Below, one piece after another: positions 24,401 to 35,900 of a DNA stretch of 64,000 nucleotides (positions within the stretch are counted from its first letter, which is position 1; every line of letters starts with the position of its first letter). A program made the position numbers and the translations under genes. Source of the stretch: Prunella strophiata (taxonomy: Eukaryota > Chordata > Aves > Passeriformes > Prunellidae); NCBI GenBank assembly GCA_036583965.1, contig JAZBQD010000034.1:6841476-6905475 (forward strand), written 5' to 3'. The notes beneath the pieces are model-generated. The model ran no database searches, was not told where the DNA came from, and was given only the letters and a program-made list of their open reading frames with translations.

Positions 24401-25986
24401 ATATATGCTACTAAAACCTGGAGGAAACCAGCTCCAGCAGTGCTTTTGGCATCAGAAATGGGTTTAGAGAGTTGCAATGTGCAGAATGTGAAATGCTTTG
24501 GAAGAAGATAAGAAATTGTTACCCCAAAATTGTAGTATTTCCTTGAGTTGTATTTTTAAATTACCCATGGAGAGTGCTGGGTTGCCTGAAAAAATGTGTG
24601 TTAAAGCTGCCTCATCCCTTTGCAACCCAGTGCCTGCAACCACTCCTGCCTGCAAAGCTCCAGCTGGATTTCCAGGTGGTTTTGGTAGCTCTGGTGACCT
24701 GATGGCCATCAGGGAAGGATGCTTGTGGGAAGAGTTGGGAGCAGTGTGGTTTGAGAGAGATCTGACACTAAAGGGTGTATCTGGGCATGGCTGGGGTGGA
24801 AAACCTTGCTGCAGAGAGAGCCTGTCCCCACTGGTCAGCACTGGGTCTGGCCACCTTCCCTGGGAAGTCTCTGCCATAACTGAATTCCTTTGATCCTGTT
24901 CTGCTTTACTGATGACAAATATAGGTCGGCATCGTGGGATAAGCTATCTTTTCTTGGTAAGTGAACTGGCTGGTAGGTCCTGCAGGGCTGTGTCACGTGG
25001 ATTAATTGATTGTGGGTCTTTCCTGCACATTTGACTTTTAATCCTGCGTATCTTGCAGTTCCTTTACTTGTTCAAAGGTTTTTCACACTAATCACCTGGG
25101 CAGTAGTCACCAGCCTGCCCACGCTGGTCAATAGATCAGGGGAAAAAAGGGGTTATCCAGGGTTTCTCCTTTTCTTTTTTAAACCTGTTTCTCAACAAAC
25201 AGATAACTCCCACGTTTGCAATGGGCAAGTCCCAGCTTCCTTACAATGCTCTCTGTTTTGCCACACTACTTTTAAAGGTAGTGAAAGGAGGGAAAGAAGA
25301 AAAGCAGGACCTTTCCCAGATTAGAAAATAGGTGTGGAAAGCACCTAGCTCGAGGCTGAAATTAGTCTTGTTTTCCTCAGCTGGCAGTGGCCCAGCCTGC
25401 CTGCCCTTGTGCCAGGCTCTGCTGTAGTTGTCTTATGTGGCACTGAGCTGGCCTGAGGGGCTGTCACACTGATACCAGTGTCACACAGATGTGGTCAAGC
25501 TTGGGGATGGGCTTATTTTTTTTGCTCTTCCTTTCCAGGAGTAATGGAGTTCAGACTGCCAGCAAACACCAGGGATCAGCTGTGACCAAAGGTATGGACA
25601 GAGAGAGGAGGTGACTTAGCCCTGCTTGGCCAGCCTGTCCCTTTGGAGGTTGTGTCCCACCTTGTCCAGACAAGCTGCAGGGCCAGGATGGAGGGTTCTG
25701 CAGACTTTTTTCTCTCACTGCAGCCTTATGATGGTGGGGGCTTGAAATAGTGGGCTCTGCCCACTGCTTTCCCCTGGCTCTGTTTATTCAGCCAAGCTGT
25801 TCCTGCAGAGCAGGAGGATGCTGGCAGAGTGGTCCCCCTCTCTGAGGGAAGGCAGAAATGGCCCAGAGCCCCTGCAGAGTATGGGAACATCACAGCTTTA
25901 AGGCTTCCTGATGGTCCTTTCAGGTCCCTTTGCCTTCTGGGACTACAGCAATAACAGTCTGCCCTCTGTCTCTGCAGAGTGAGTAA
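9428..25986 (+). CDS. SPINK5: SPINK5/LEKTI-like multidomain Kazal inhibitor
   Basis: A secreted serine protease inhibitor of about 335 residues. Proposed coding exons: 9428-9485, 10656-10681, 11756-11883, 12390-12456, 14027-14154, 14242-14293, 16581-16711, 17291-17363, 17841-17902, 18733-18814, 22043-22170, 22537-22600 and a final 25978-25986 (Ser-Glu-stop). All phases agree. The order is signal peptide plus short N-terminus (1-28), three LEKTI-type domains with four cysteines each (29-93, 94-153, 154-221), a basic linker (222-269) and one six-cysteine Kazal domain (270-333). Human LEKTI has 15 domains and restrains kallikreins in epithelia, so this bird version is much shorter. Intron 2 uses a GC donor. 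The 3' end is uncertain, because two half-Kazal exons at 25539 and 25978 are only readable out of frame with the upstream exons. Symbol note: some databases give the name SPINK5 to the neighbouring ovoinhibitor. Confidence 0.8.
10656..10681 (+). other. SPINK5: SPINK5-like exon 2, GC donor
   Basis: This 26-base exon follows the acceptor 'tctgtcacag' and encodes DVASQASIK, comparable to the short second exon of the other Kazal genes here. The next bases are GCGAGT rather than GT. Only this end point makes the phases of exons 1, 2 and 3 agree. Confidence 0.75.
11756..12456 (+). other. SPINK5: LEKTI-type domain 1 (exons 3-4)
   Basis: Exons 11756-11883 and 12390-12456 encode residues 29-93. It starts NECRKIWSLLRSGKFSC, with a CMMC pair near the end of the first exon: four cysteines in the LEKTI spacing and no third disulfide. 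Thr is the second residue after cysteine II, the P1 position if the loop is canonical. The second exon gives a polar Gly/Ser/Asn-rich tail. The middle of the domain is the most divergent of the three. Confidence 0.85.
14027..14293 (+). other. SPINK5: LEKTI-type domain 2 (exons 5-6)
   Basis: Exons 14027-14154 and 14242-14293 encode residues 94-153. It begins DECREFRDLFNRGKLSCTRE and carries a KCIMCAEKL block, a clear four-cysteine LEKTI domain. The residue two after cysteine II is Arg, so a trypsin-like or kallikrein target is expected. The tail FKRENERKLSKNRQGKDK is very basic. Confidence 0.9.
16581..17363 (+). other. SPINK5: LEKTI-type domain 3 (exons 7-8)
   Basis: Exons 16581-16711 and 17291-17363 encode residues 154-221. 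It starts DDCSEFRSQFEAGGRLSC and shares the TRENxPVRDASG block and the CAEKLF junction with domain 2, so the two are recent duplicates. It is one codon longer between cysteines I and II, and P1 is again Arg. The tail is basic. Confidence 0.9.
17841..18814 (+). other. SPINK5: Basic linker exons 9 and 10
   Basis: Exons 17841-17902 and 18733-18814 join in phase 2 to give 48 residues rich in Arg, Gly and Ser with one cysteine each (KNCGGSRQG and RGRNCSRPPG). No domain is recognised. Acceptors and donors are good (cag/gtgagt, cag/gtaaat) and the phases close the gap between domain 3 and the Kazal domain, which supports them as real coding exons. The RGRN and NERRP stretches could be processing sites for basic-specific proprotein convertases. 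Confidence 0.6.
18826..19758 (+). repeat. G-rich minisatellite in intron 10
   Basis: I count 25 copies of a core like GGGGGCACAGATGGGG, each preceded by GCAGCTGT. Short units of about 24 bases alternate with longer ones of about 40-45 that add a 'ctcctgcccctcgg' or 'ctcctgctgctcgg' spacer. Variants (acatgggg, aggtgggg, agagagcag) are grouped, which suggests block duplication. The array starts about ten bases after the exon 10 donor. Both strands lack stop codons in several frames, so long frames here are artefacts. Confidence 0.95.
21085..21254 (+). repeat. Three tandem copies of a 56-58 base unit
   Basis: Units start at 21085, 21141 and 21199. Each carries 'gcatctccagg' (or 'ccatctccagg'), 'ggagggggaactggaatg' and 'acccatcgc'. 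Copies 2 and 3 share an inserted 'ca' before 'gacccatcgc' and the variant 'aggtgg' against 'aggcgg' in copy 1. Confidence 0.9.
21245..21720 (+). promoter_or_regulatory. CpG-rich patch with CCAAT motifs in intron 10
   Basis: CG dinucleotides are dense here and scarce in the flanks (for example 'cggagaaaggggccgggag', 'cgcttcttcgtctcgg', 'cgcaccgcccgcgggcagcg'). Near the 3' edge 'gattgggccaatggg' holds an inverted and a direct CCAAT. This has the look of a small CpG island, and possibly an internal promoter for the Kazal exons that follow. No transcript evidence is available. Confidence 0.5.
22043..22600 (+). other. SPINK5: C-terminal Kazal domain (exons 11-12)
   Basis: Exons 22043-22170 and 22537-22600 encode residues 270-333: LDCDRILHGVKGGRIFC, then ICGTDGKTYKNECDLC, then VNYRGEC. 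All six Kazal cysteines are present with normal spacing. The residues after cysteine II are Ser-Glu, so P1 is Glu, unusual for a Kazal inhibitor. The domain resembles the last domain of mammalian SPINK5 and the ovomucoid group. Confidence 0.92.
25539..25591 (+). pseudogene. Relic second-half Kazal exon
   Basis: After a good acceptor (ctttccag) the phase-2 frame reads SNGVQTASKHQGSAVTK, which aligns with the ends of other Kazal domains here such as [13 protein letters not shown] of ovomucoid, but the sixth cysteine is gone. A donor GTATGG follows. The exit phase is wrong for the next exon, and entry from exon 12 gives an immediate stop. No first-half exon is found upstream. Confidence 0.5.
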
Positions 25987-26210
25987 AGGAAGCGTCGATG
26001 TCGAGCACCAGGGGAGCTGCCGAGTCCCCAGGACTGCCAGAGCTGCCTCCATCCCCTTCTGCAGCACAGGAGGCCTGGCCTTGCTCAGGTGGAGGGCGAG
26101 AGGCTGTGGGGACTCAGTGGTGCCTTCCCAGGTGTGCCCTGTGCTGCAGTCCCTGCTGCCCCGCTGTGTCTAAACGTGCTTCTCCAATAAAGATAACTCC
26201 TCAGCTTCAT
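25978..26210 (+). other. SPINK5: Terminal exon with relic Kazal end and 3' UTR
   Basis: The acceptor 'tctctgcag' is followed by AGTGAGTAA, which spliced from exon 12 adds Ser-Glu and stops. In the phase-2 frame the same bases read VSKGSVDVEHQGSCR, the end of a Kazal domain, and stay open to 26173. The simplest reading is that an ancestral further Kazal domain lost its first half and its remainder became 3' UTR. AATAAA lies at 26186-26191. Confidence 0.55.
26186..26191 (+). terminator. Poly(A) signal of the SPINK5-like gene
   Basis: AATAAA in the context 'ttctccaataaagataac', 200 bases after the proposed stop. Cleavage is expected some 15-25 bases on. Confidence 0.75.
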
Positions 26211-26229
26211 GTCACTTCTCTTCACTCAG

Positions 26230-29200
26230 CCTCAGGGGAGGGACACACGAGTCCCTGCTCTGGCTTTGCACCACGTGCTCCTTAGGCAATGAGCACCCTG
26301 AGGTGCAGCAGCTGCTGTAAATACCTGGCGAAGATGTTGGACCCAAGGAGGAAGAGTATGGTCTGGGGTTTTGTGAGGAGGGGTCAGGGGCCAGTTCTCT
26401 CTGGCTCTTTATGGGGTCTTGGGTCAATCACTTCACTGCCCTATCAGCCCTTTTCTCCTGCCTGTAAAACGAACATTAAATGATACTTACCTACCTCAGA
26501 GGGTTGTTTGAGATTTGTTTGGTTTACATTTGGAAACCTTGAAATTTTCCAGAGGAAAATTGGTTGTAAAGCACCCCGTGCCTTGGGCTGGCAGTTTAGA
26601 TGATGCACTAAGTGTCCTCTTCCAGGCTTCTCATGTGAGGTGTGCAGGGAAATCCAGACCTCACTTTGGAGCAATGCTGGGAAGCAGATACATGTTGAGT
26701 GGTCAAGTTAGGAGATGTGCTGAGCCCAGAAAGGTCTCTGGGATCTGGAGGTGTGAATTTGGCCAGTATTTCTTGCTGAGAGAGGGCAGAAGCCCTGATG
26801 GCACCCTCAAGGCAGTGCAGGAAGCTCAGCCATTGTGGTGGCCCATGGACCATCTGCTGCTGGGTCCCCTCTGCCTTGGCCTGAAGTTCCCTGTGGCTCA
26901 GGTCTCAGGAACCATCTCCTGCAAGGACAGGAGGATCCTTCCTCTGGTGCTGGGGCAGATGGAGAAGTGAGAAATTCCATGGTATGGAATGGCTGAAGCT
27001 TTTTAAGGAGAAGTGGTGCTGTTCTGAGATGCACTGACCTACAGATGATTCTAATTCATTTATATTCTGAAACTGTGTTCAGATGAAGCCAGGCCTCTGA
27101 GCCAAGGGTTTCCCTGGTTATTTTGGACGTCAGTTATTGTGGATCTGGGACTGGGATGGAGTTTGCAGAACAGGAGACACTGATGGTGAGTTAATAGAAA
27201 TCTGCTGGCGGTTTGCACGTACTTTCTGTACTCTCTTCTATAGATGTTTCTTAAAGCAAATAGGTTCTTTATTTGTATAAACTTTATTGCAGGACATTTC
27301 CAGAAGACCTTGAATGAACATTTGCAGTGTTTGAGTCCACTTTAGTTGTGACCTGATCTGTAAACACTTTTCTCTTGCCGATAAGGTTGAAGTGACTTTC
27401 AGATTTTGACAGGATTTTACCTAATACTAATTAATTTCACTCCCACCAAAGACGTAGAATTCTTTCAATTAAGTTATCACATCCTCTATTTCTACTGCAG
27501 TTAATGAGAATTGATTATAAACTCAAAATGCTTACGCATGCATCATGTTTTATTGCAGCTGATAATAATAAAAATTGATTTTATTATCAGCAGACTTTGC
27601 CATAAGTGGTTGTTAATAGTTTATATGCTAATTTTTAATGTGAGCAAACACTGTGTTTTAGAAACAAATTATAACTGCCTCTTTCTACATGGAAAATCCC
27701 CATATCAAGTAGAGTTATGTAGGGTGAGAGTCACCAGTTTGGGGCTGGTTAGCTGTTTTGGGGGATGCAGATTTTGTCTTTGTACTTGTTTCATCTCTGC
27801 TCATTCTTGAATGTTATTTATGCAGCCTGAGAGTGATGAATGTCAGACAGTAAAAATGTTCTCTGATGATGTCTGCTCACTGATTCCAGCTAACATCATG
27901 TGCAGGGACATCTACATGATTTCACAAAAGCAGTGCACAATTTGTGGCTTAAAATAAATTCTTGCAAATGAAAATCAGTGCACTTGAAAGCTACTATGAT
28001 TTGTAGTGATTTCAGGTATTTAAGTTTTCAAATAATGACCCCTAAAACCTTCATTAACTGTGCTTGAAAAGCAATAAACTGATGAAGACTGCCCCAGTAG
28101 CCTCTTCTGTCAGTATTTGAGCACCTTCTAAATTTCTCCTGCTGCCAGCAGAAATTACCATCCACAAAATCACAGCTGGTGATAAGGGATTGTTAATCAG
28201 ATTCTGAGCCCATCTGCTGAGGAGGCACAGGACAGGGACTTGCTGAAGCTGCCTGTGCTGCTGTGAGCAGCAGGGCTGGCTCCATCCTGCTCCCAGCAGC
28301 CTGCCTGCTCTCTCTGCTCTTGCTTTCAACCCCCTTTTGCAGGTTGTTCCAAGGGCTGGCTGGTGAGGGATGGCCCTGGTGGCACAGCAGAGCTCCAGAA
28401 GGACACCACATGTTGTTTCTCCTGGGGAGGAGGAGGCAAAGGCTCATGAGGTGCTGGAGATTTACCACTTTTTCTTTCCTGTTTGCTCGTGGTTGCCCTT
28501 TGTGTTCCCCTTTGAAATGGTAATGAGGCCAAGCCAGTCCTCTATGAAACTGGAAAGGTACCAGAGCTCTGGGGACTCTTTGGTTTGCTGTAAATTACAC
28601 TTTATTAAGGGTGTTGCTTGCCAATAACCACAGACCCCATGTGGTTCACAGCAGTTCCTGAGGTTTTGCAGAACTGGCATTATGAACTGACACTTTGGTC
28701 TCCAGCCTCTCAATGCCATTGGGTTTTGAGCTAAAATGCCCTCTGCAGGAACCTTAAGTGGCTTAGTATTTTTTCCTTCCTTTTTCATAGAAGGTGTCAG
28801 GAACTTATGCAACTTTTCAGGGCACACAAGTGCTGCTCTTGGTAGAGAGTGAGGACTGTTGACTCTGGCAGATGCCTCAGCAGACCTTGAACTCCCTGTG
28901 GTATTTTTCAGTCCTCTGTCCATTTGAAGCCTGGGAACTCTGCCCAGCAGCTCCCCAGCCACACTGAGGGAGAGCCCTGCCATGGCCCTATGGTGTGCTC
29001 TGCCCGGGGCACCTTTTGCAGGCTGCCACAGCAGCAGACAGTGCTGGAAATCTTGCAGTTTAGGGGCATTTGTTCCTTTAAGAACTTGGTGAATTGTGGC
29101 ATGGAGAGCTTGATGCTGTTTGTGCAGGGAAGCCCCTCTGGCTCTGCTGCAGAGTTCTCTTTTCTGGCTCTCCCTACATCCCTGTGATGCTCAGTCCCAC

Positions 29201-32020
29201 CACACAACTTCTGCTATGGGTACCTGGGGATTTCAGTGTTATTTGTCTTGATTATCATAATTTCTGCTCCATGGCCCATCTGCTGTCACCTTGGGGACTC
29301 ATGAATGGGCCTCTCTGTTTAGGGCTTCTGTTTGGCAGCTGTTAGAACATCTGTCTTTCCCTGCAAGGCTCTCCCTTCTACAGGGAGCTCTTCTCCAGGC
29401 AATTTCCTTGGGATCTCCCTGCTCTATTCTGCTGCAAGATCTCTCCTGCTGCCCAGCTCTTCCTCTGGAACTGCAACACAAAAACTTCCAGTGCTTTCCT
29501 CTGCATGAAGGGTGAGTAACTCCACTCAAGTTGTTCACTAAAAACAAGATGCAGCTGCTTAAAAATTAAGAATACAGACCCTTGATGTAGAAGGTCTAAA
29601 AAGAAACACTTTCTGCTGGGTGTAGTAACAACCACCCCTGTGGTTTGAGGGTGGGAAGTATGGAGAATTTCTGCATATATTTCTGAAAAACAGAGGAGTT
29701 GGCTTTGTTGCCTTCTTGCCTCAAAGGAATTGCTTCTTTTCTAGGCCTGTGTCAGTGAGATTCTGCAGAGATGGAGGCAGATGATTCACAGCTGGGACCA
29801 GAGCTAACCTGGAGAGGCAGCAGAAGAAAGGGGTGGAGTGCTCCTGTCCTGGGCTGCTCAGCCAGGTGGGATTTGCAACAAAGGAAAATAAACAGGTAGA
29901 TGTCAACACAGCATCACTGCAAGTGGGAGTTGCACAAGCAGAAGGGTGTAAACACAACCAAAGGTCTCCCTGTCCAGCGTGGGTGGAATGTTCTGCACCT
30001 GCCTCACTGCTCCTGAAAGGCTCTGTCCTAAGGGAAAAGTTCCTAGTTCCTGGTGGAAAAAGCTTTGCTGAATCACTCTCTGTGAAGCAGGCAGCTCACT
30101 GGTAGGGTCACAGCATGGACCTTCCTCATGCACAGGGCAGGAGCCCAGAGCTGAGCTCTGTGTGCCTCAGCAGACACGTGCTGTAGCTGCAGTGTTTTCT
30201 AAATCCAAATTCCTTCTCTTGATCCTCGACAGGTGTTTGCTCTTCTGTCCCTTTATTCTGTCTCCTATTGCAAACTGCTTCCCAAATTTAATAGCTTGGT
30301 TGGAAGAGAATTACTTTGCTCTTGACAGAACATGCTGAGTCAATCCACTTTAACTGCAGATTTGGTTTGCAAATAATATCTCCTTTCCGATAGGGTTCAG
30401 GTGTCATCACCGTGGACATTGGCAGGAATTTGCTTGACCATGACAGCTTTTACAGGGCCTGGCAATTAAGTTGTCAGGAATCATTTTCCACTGCCAGGAA
30501 GCATTAATGGATCCTGGCCTTGGCTGGAATGAGCCCTGGGAGATGGATATTGTAATTGGGATGAGAAGGGGTCCTTGTAGCCAAGGTCTGCATCAATCCA
30601 AAGGTCTGGAGTCCTGGACACTTGGTGGAACTGAGATAAGGGAAAGGTCAGGAAACACAGGGCAGAGCACCAGGGGGAAGGAATGAAAATGAGGAATATG
30701 AACAGGGACACCATCCCTCGTGTTCCTAATGTAGCAGGAGACACTGGCATTTGGAGAGGCTTTGGTTTTGCAGATGCACACTGCAAAGTACTAATGTTAG
30801 CAGAGTTCCTGGATATGAAAGCAAATATTTTTCCACTAGGTAATCCCTAAAATTGTGTTGTTGTGGATTTGCTTTTCAAGTGAGAAAGATGTTGGAAATT
30901 TCCTTCTCTTAGAAAATAAAACTGTGATGATTCAACACAAGCTTGCTCTGTTTAAATTGTGTCAAAAAATAGATCTGCAAGCAAGGATTTTGATTACCAA
31001 ACACAGAATTTGAAAAATGAAAAATTAGTGAGAGAATTGGAGAATTCAGGATTCCCAACTGAGAAGTCTACAATTGAGATTAATCCAAAGAATTGCCAAA
31101 AATCTCCTCACATAAAGGACAAAAAAAAGCATTCAGGGCCAATCTAAGTTCCATTACATGAATAGTGGGCAAACCTTGAGGAGATATTTGAAGAAAACTG
31201 AAGATATAAAGCATAAAGAGATAATGTACACAGTGAATTTTCAGGAAGCAAACCATGCGTGGGCTAATACCAATCTTTGCAAAGTTGGCTGACTTCCTAG
31301 GTAAAGGAAGTACAGAACATCTAGTCTGTGCAGACATTAAAGGCATTTGGCCTGCTGCCCTGGGGGATGGTGTCACTTAGGCTCAGCAAGGTGGGTCAGG
31401 GACTGGCCATGGGGGAGGTGGGAGCAGATGAGCAGAAGGTGCCATGGTAGTTTTCAGTGAACAGCCAAAAAAGATGGATTTTTAGGACCAGACTTAGTAT
31501 TTTTGCTCCTTGCTGTATTACAGGAAAAGTTGGCACGTACAGCAGAGCACTGCTGAGTTTTTTAAACATGAGAAGAGCAGGATTCCTCCTGCAGAGCACA
31601 GGGTGACCTTCTGGGCTCAAATTGCCTGGGCTCAAACTGGGCTGAAATACAGCGGTCAAGAGTACAAAATCACTCTCTGAGGTTAAATAACGGGGGGTTT
31701 GGCTATCAGTTGGCAGCTCAGCTGAAAATTATAGCTGAGGAGAAAGTCCTAATTGCATTTAGGTAGGCACAGGGGAGATGTGAGCCTAGGATGAGCTGCA
31801 GCCCTGCGAGGGGCAGCCCAGGGCTGGGCAGAGCGTGCGGGAGGAGAGGGGTCCTGGCACGGTCCCCACTCACCTGAAGCCACATGAAATCCCCTTCCTG
31901 GCACACAGGCTTGTATCAATCATTAGCCAGACATCCAGAGCTGGGTAAACACGTTTTTGGCTTTGACTGGTGATGACAGGCTGGGAGCATTACCTAATGA
32001 GGTGGGACCACTTGATAGCG
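26230..32020. other. Intergenic, SPINK5-like gene to ovoinhibitor
   Basis: I see no exon with Kazal or other recognisable coding features and no clear CR1 copy. The part from about 27200 to 28080 is AT-rich with several ATTAAT/TTATTA runs. The rest has mixed composition. It could hold oviduct-specific control elements of ovoinhibitor, but nothing specific can be pointed to beyond the promoter entry. Confidence 0.55.
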
Positions 32021-32036
32021 TGGTGTGCTATATATT
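31945..32036 (+). promoter_or_regulatory. Ovoinhibitor core promoter
   Basis: A TATATATT box at 32029-32036 lies 76 bases before the ATG, identical to the octamer before ovomucoid. A GTAAACA forkhead-type motif lies at 31945-31951. The transcription start is inferred near 32060. No complete palindromic oestrogen response element was seen by eye in this stretch. Confidence 0.6.
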
Positions 32037-32111
32037 CCTGCTCCTCCCTGCAATCTTCCTCTCCCGCACAGAGAGCAGGCAGGCTGCACTGGAGGGGTGT
32101 CCCTGGCTGCC

Positions 32112-32978
32112 ATGAAGGTGACAGGACTTTTGGTGAGGGCAGCTCTTGCCCTTTGCTGCTGCTTGGGTGAGTATTCACTGGGGTACTGCAAAGATCGATC
32201 TGGCTGAGTCAGAGTTGAGTTTTCATTTCAGTAAAAGCCTTTGGGTCTTGCAACATGGAGGAGAACCTTGTTCCATGAAGAAATAGCCTTCCTGAGAGAG
32301 CACAGCAAGGAAATTAGGTTTCAAGATTGAGGTTTCAGTAAACATCATACAGGTGTTATCTTCTTGGTTTGTAGGAGCCTAGTGCAGGGCAGGGGCTTAC
32401 ACATGGCAGTCCTGTGTATAAAGGCAAAATAAAACTGTAAAAATGGCATTATTACCCATGTGAGCAATATAAATGCAAACTTTAACCTCTAGGTTAAAGA
32501 GTAAACTCACATTGCACTGGGAGTTTGCTGTGCTATTCCTGGTAACTGAGAATGATGTATTTGGAGATGGACAGTGCTGGTGGCAATAATTACCTTAAAT
32601 GTGTGTGTCCAAACTTTTGAAAGTGAAACATAAAAGTCTCTTAGGAGGGGTTAAAATCCAAGAGTATGGAATTAAAAATACTTGTATCACTTACTTGTAA
32701 CATTTTAGGGATGGATAAATATATGTGCTCTCACGAGGTTTATCTCCCCTCAGAAATGCAATGAAACTGTATTTAGTAACTTCTAATACATCCTATGGCC
32801 TGTTTACTGGAATAATGTAAAAATCCACATTTTCCTAAACAAAATAAGTTAATGCTGACTAATCACTAAATTAAGTCGTTTCATGAAAATAATTGCATAT
32901 GTATTCTCTGCATGTTAATAATTTGGGGTTTTTCTTCTGTCTCTATTTTTTCTTTCAGGTACTGCCTTTGGAGTTCAG
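32112..32978 (+). other. OIH: Ovoinhibitor exons 1-2: signal peptide
   Basis: Exon 1 (32112-32166) encodes [18 protein letters not shown] plus one base, and exon 2 (32959-32978, 20 bases) completes GTAFGVQ. Exon sizes of 55 and 20 are identical to those of ovomucoid downstream, and TAFG is shared by both, so cleavage likely falls after Gly. Confidence 0.92.
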
Positions 32979-35900
32979 GTGAGCTACACATCTATTTATT
33001 ATGTTTTGTTCAGGCTTCTGGTAAAATAGAAGCAGTATGTAGCTACCCAATGAGCACATGGGTTAAATTTAATGAAATCTTTTCTGTTAAAATAATATTT
33101 CCCAGTGCATGGTTGAACGATATTTCCAATTTCACGAGAAAGTAAAAGATCCCCATTTTTTGCAATATTTTCAGTTCATTAAATAAAATGGAAAAACAAG
33201 AAGTAATTGTGCACTCTTATTATATTAACTCTTAGACATAATTTAGTTACTCCCAGCCAAAGGCAGTAGCTTGCCTCCTTGTGAGGAAAACTGTCTTAGG
33301 ATGACACGCTTGGAAACATCAAACACTGTGACTCTGATAATTGCTTCCATACAGCAAGGCGTAAAGAATTCCTTGCATAAATGTCTCTACCTATATCACA
33401 GAGAGAAAACCAGCAGGGCCTGAGCTGTGGATTTGTCTGCAGGTTCCTCCCACGCAGCTACGAGCCTCCCAGAACTCTCCAGAGTGCAGCACGATCTGGA
33501 AGGATCCGCTGCAGAGCCGAGGGGTTCCCAATTACCACTGCCTTCATTAGGCACTGTCTCACCCACAGCCATCCTGCCTCCTTGGACCCTGGCAGAAGTG
33601 CATAATCAGAAACTTCTGTAGGGAAGATTCCCTCCTCCTGATTGCCTGAGCAGATTCCCAATAATGCCTCTAATTTGCCTCCCAGCAGCAGCTGCAGGCA
33701 CGGCGGTGGTGGGAGGATGCTGGGGGGTTTCATTCTGTGAGGGAGCCAAAATCAGGGCTGATTCTGGGCTGTTTCCACAGCTTGACTGCAGCCAGTACTC
33801 TGGTGGCATTACCAAGGATGGGAGGTCCTGGGTGGCTTGCCCAAGGGACTTGAAACCAGTGTGTGGCACCGATGGCAACACGTACAGCAACGACTGTGGG
33901 ATCTGCCTCTACAACGCGTGAGTCTGGCTGGGAGCCCCACGGAGGGTTCCAGGCAGGGGTGACAGCTTTGTACCCCAGGGACAAGGAGCATGTGCCTTTG
34001 CAGCTGGTGACAACACCACCAGCCTTGAGGTGATGCTGTTCCTTGATCCCTGACACAGGTCTGCTTTCTTCCAGGGAGAACAGCGCCAGCGTGGAGAAGG
34101 AACACGACGGAGAATGCGACCCAAAACCTGTCGTGGTAAGACAAAGTCTGTAATGGGGACAACTCAAACACCATGCAGGAGTGGGACAGGATGTGCACAA
34201 CTGGCCTGCACAGCCCAAAATAAAATCTGGTCTGATAACCAAAGCTGAGAGGGCTTTTATAGGTTATCTGGTACCATCTCTCTGTTATTTTCTACTTCAG
34301 ACTTCAAGCCAGTCTAATTGGGAATAAAGTAAAATTATACATTGGCTGAAGGATCAGATCTCATCACCTGGATACCTCTAGCAGGATCCTATGAAGGACC
34401 TCACAAACCCAAGTCACAGTCCTTCTTAATATCCCATTTGGGTTTTTTTAATTGGGAGAGAATTCCCACAGAATTTCTGGTTTCTACTTTTGATAGTGAA
34501 ATTGGTTTGACACTTGGATTTGTCCCCAAAGGCTGAGGGAGAATGAGAAGACTCTGTAAGTGTTATATCTTTATATCAAAAAAGTGTTTTTTTTTTTTCC
34601 TCTCTATTCCTGCTATTTTTACAGGTTGATTGCAGTAATTACCGTAGAGCTGTAGTAGATGATCACGTCGTGGTAGCGTGCCCAAGGATAATGAAACCAG
34701 TCTGTGGCTCAGACAGCTTCACTTATGACAATGACTGTGGGATCTGTGCCTACAATGCGTAAGTCTTGTGCATGGAATCTCCTTCTGGACAATCAGCAAG
34801 TTGAGGCTCTCAGAAGCACCTCTGTAAAATATCAGTTTTAAGACAGGTGTCTCTATAGGTCTCCTTGCTTCTGGCTTCTCATGATTCTTCAGCCAACTTG
34901 AGTTTTCTTCCCCATTTTTTTTTTTTTTTGTCTATGCTCATGAAGGGAATCACAAAAAGAACCAGAGCAGAGATGTGAGCAGATCAAAGTGTTGCTTGTA
35001 ACACCTAATTACTCCTAACACTTAATTCCCAGGGGAGGTGGGAATATCTGTACATTAGCAGCTGCCATCTGCAGGGCACATTCAGAGAATTGAGGCAGTT
35101 GTAATGTCCCACGGGGAGGATGGGACCCTGCTTTGCTGTCCCAGTGCCTGCAGGGTCATGGTGAAAGTTATTCTCAATTCTCCCTAATAGAAGGCTTTTC
35201 TTCCTTTCAGAGAACATGACACCAACGTTACCAAAATGCATGAAGGGCCCTGCAAGGAATCTGTTGCTGTAAGTGCAATATAAGTCAAAAATCCATCTCT
35301 TAGGGCTGCTAATAAAATCCTGAGGACTTCACAGATTTTGCTAGGAAGCTGCAAGGGGTCCATAGGACAAGGTGTGCAAGGGTCCTAGTCCATTATTTGC
35401 TTTTCTGCACGGTGGGGGTGGATTTGGCATCCCCCCTGCCTCAGAGGTCACCCCATGCTCATCATACCAAACTGAAGAAAGAGGAAGGAGATGAATATGA
35501 GGAGCTGACTTGTGTGCCCAGGAGGAGGTGGAGGGACAGAAGATTTCTCTTGCCAACATGCTGGGCAGGTTGGCAGTTTTCTCTCTGGAGACCACAAGTG
35601 TTTCCACCCTCAGCAGCAGGGATTCAAAACTCCCATGCTGGTTGTATTCACAGATGTAGGGAGACTCATAAGAGCACTAACCATAAATATTTATAGAGCA
35701 TAGTTTATTGTATCTTTTCTGAGGCCAACAGTCTGATGCCTGAGAAGGAGAAGTTTCTGTACTTCAGTGCTAAAATTCTGGGATGTTCATTACAGAAGTT
35801 CATTCTCCAACAGATAGATAAGCATTCTTTCCTCTCCTTTCAAATTCTGTACTGAGCTACAGGGAATCTGAAGTAAGAAGGAATCACAGAGCTGGAAAAG

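Noticed and set aside
25381..25510. Possible first-half Kazal exon (ctcag-CTGGCAGTG..., with TTATGTGGCACTGAG)
   Set aside because: The acceptor and the TGTGGCACTGA stretch recall a Kazal core, but the frame has stops, cysteine spacing is wrong and too little intron would remain before 25539.
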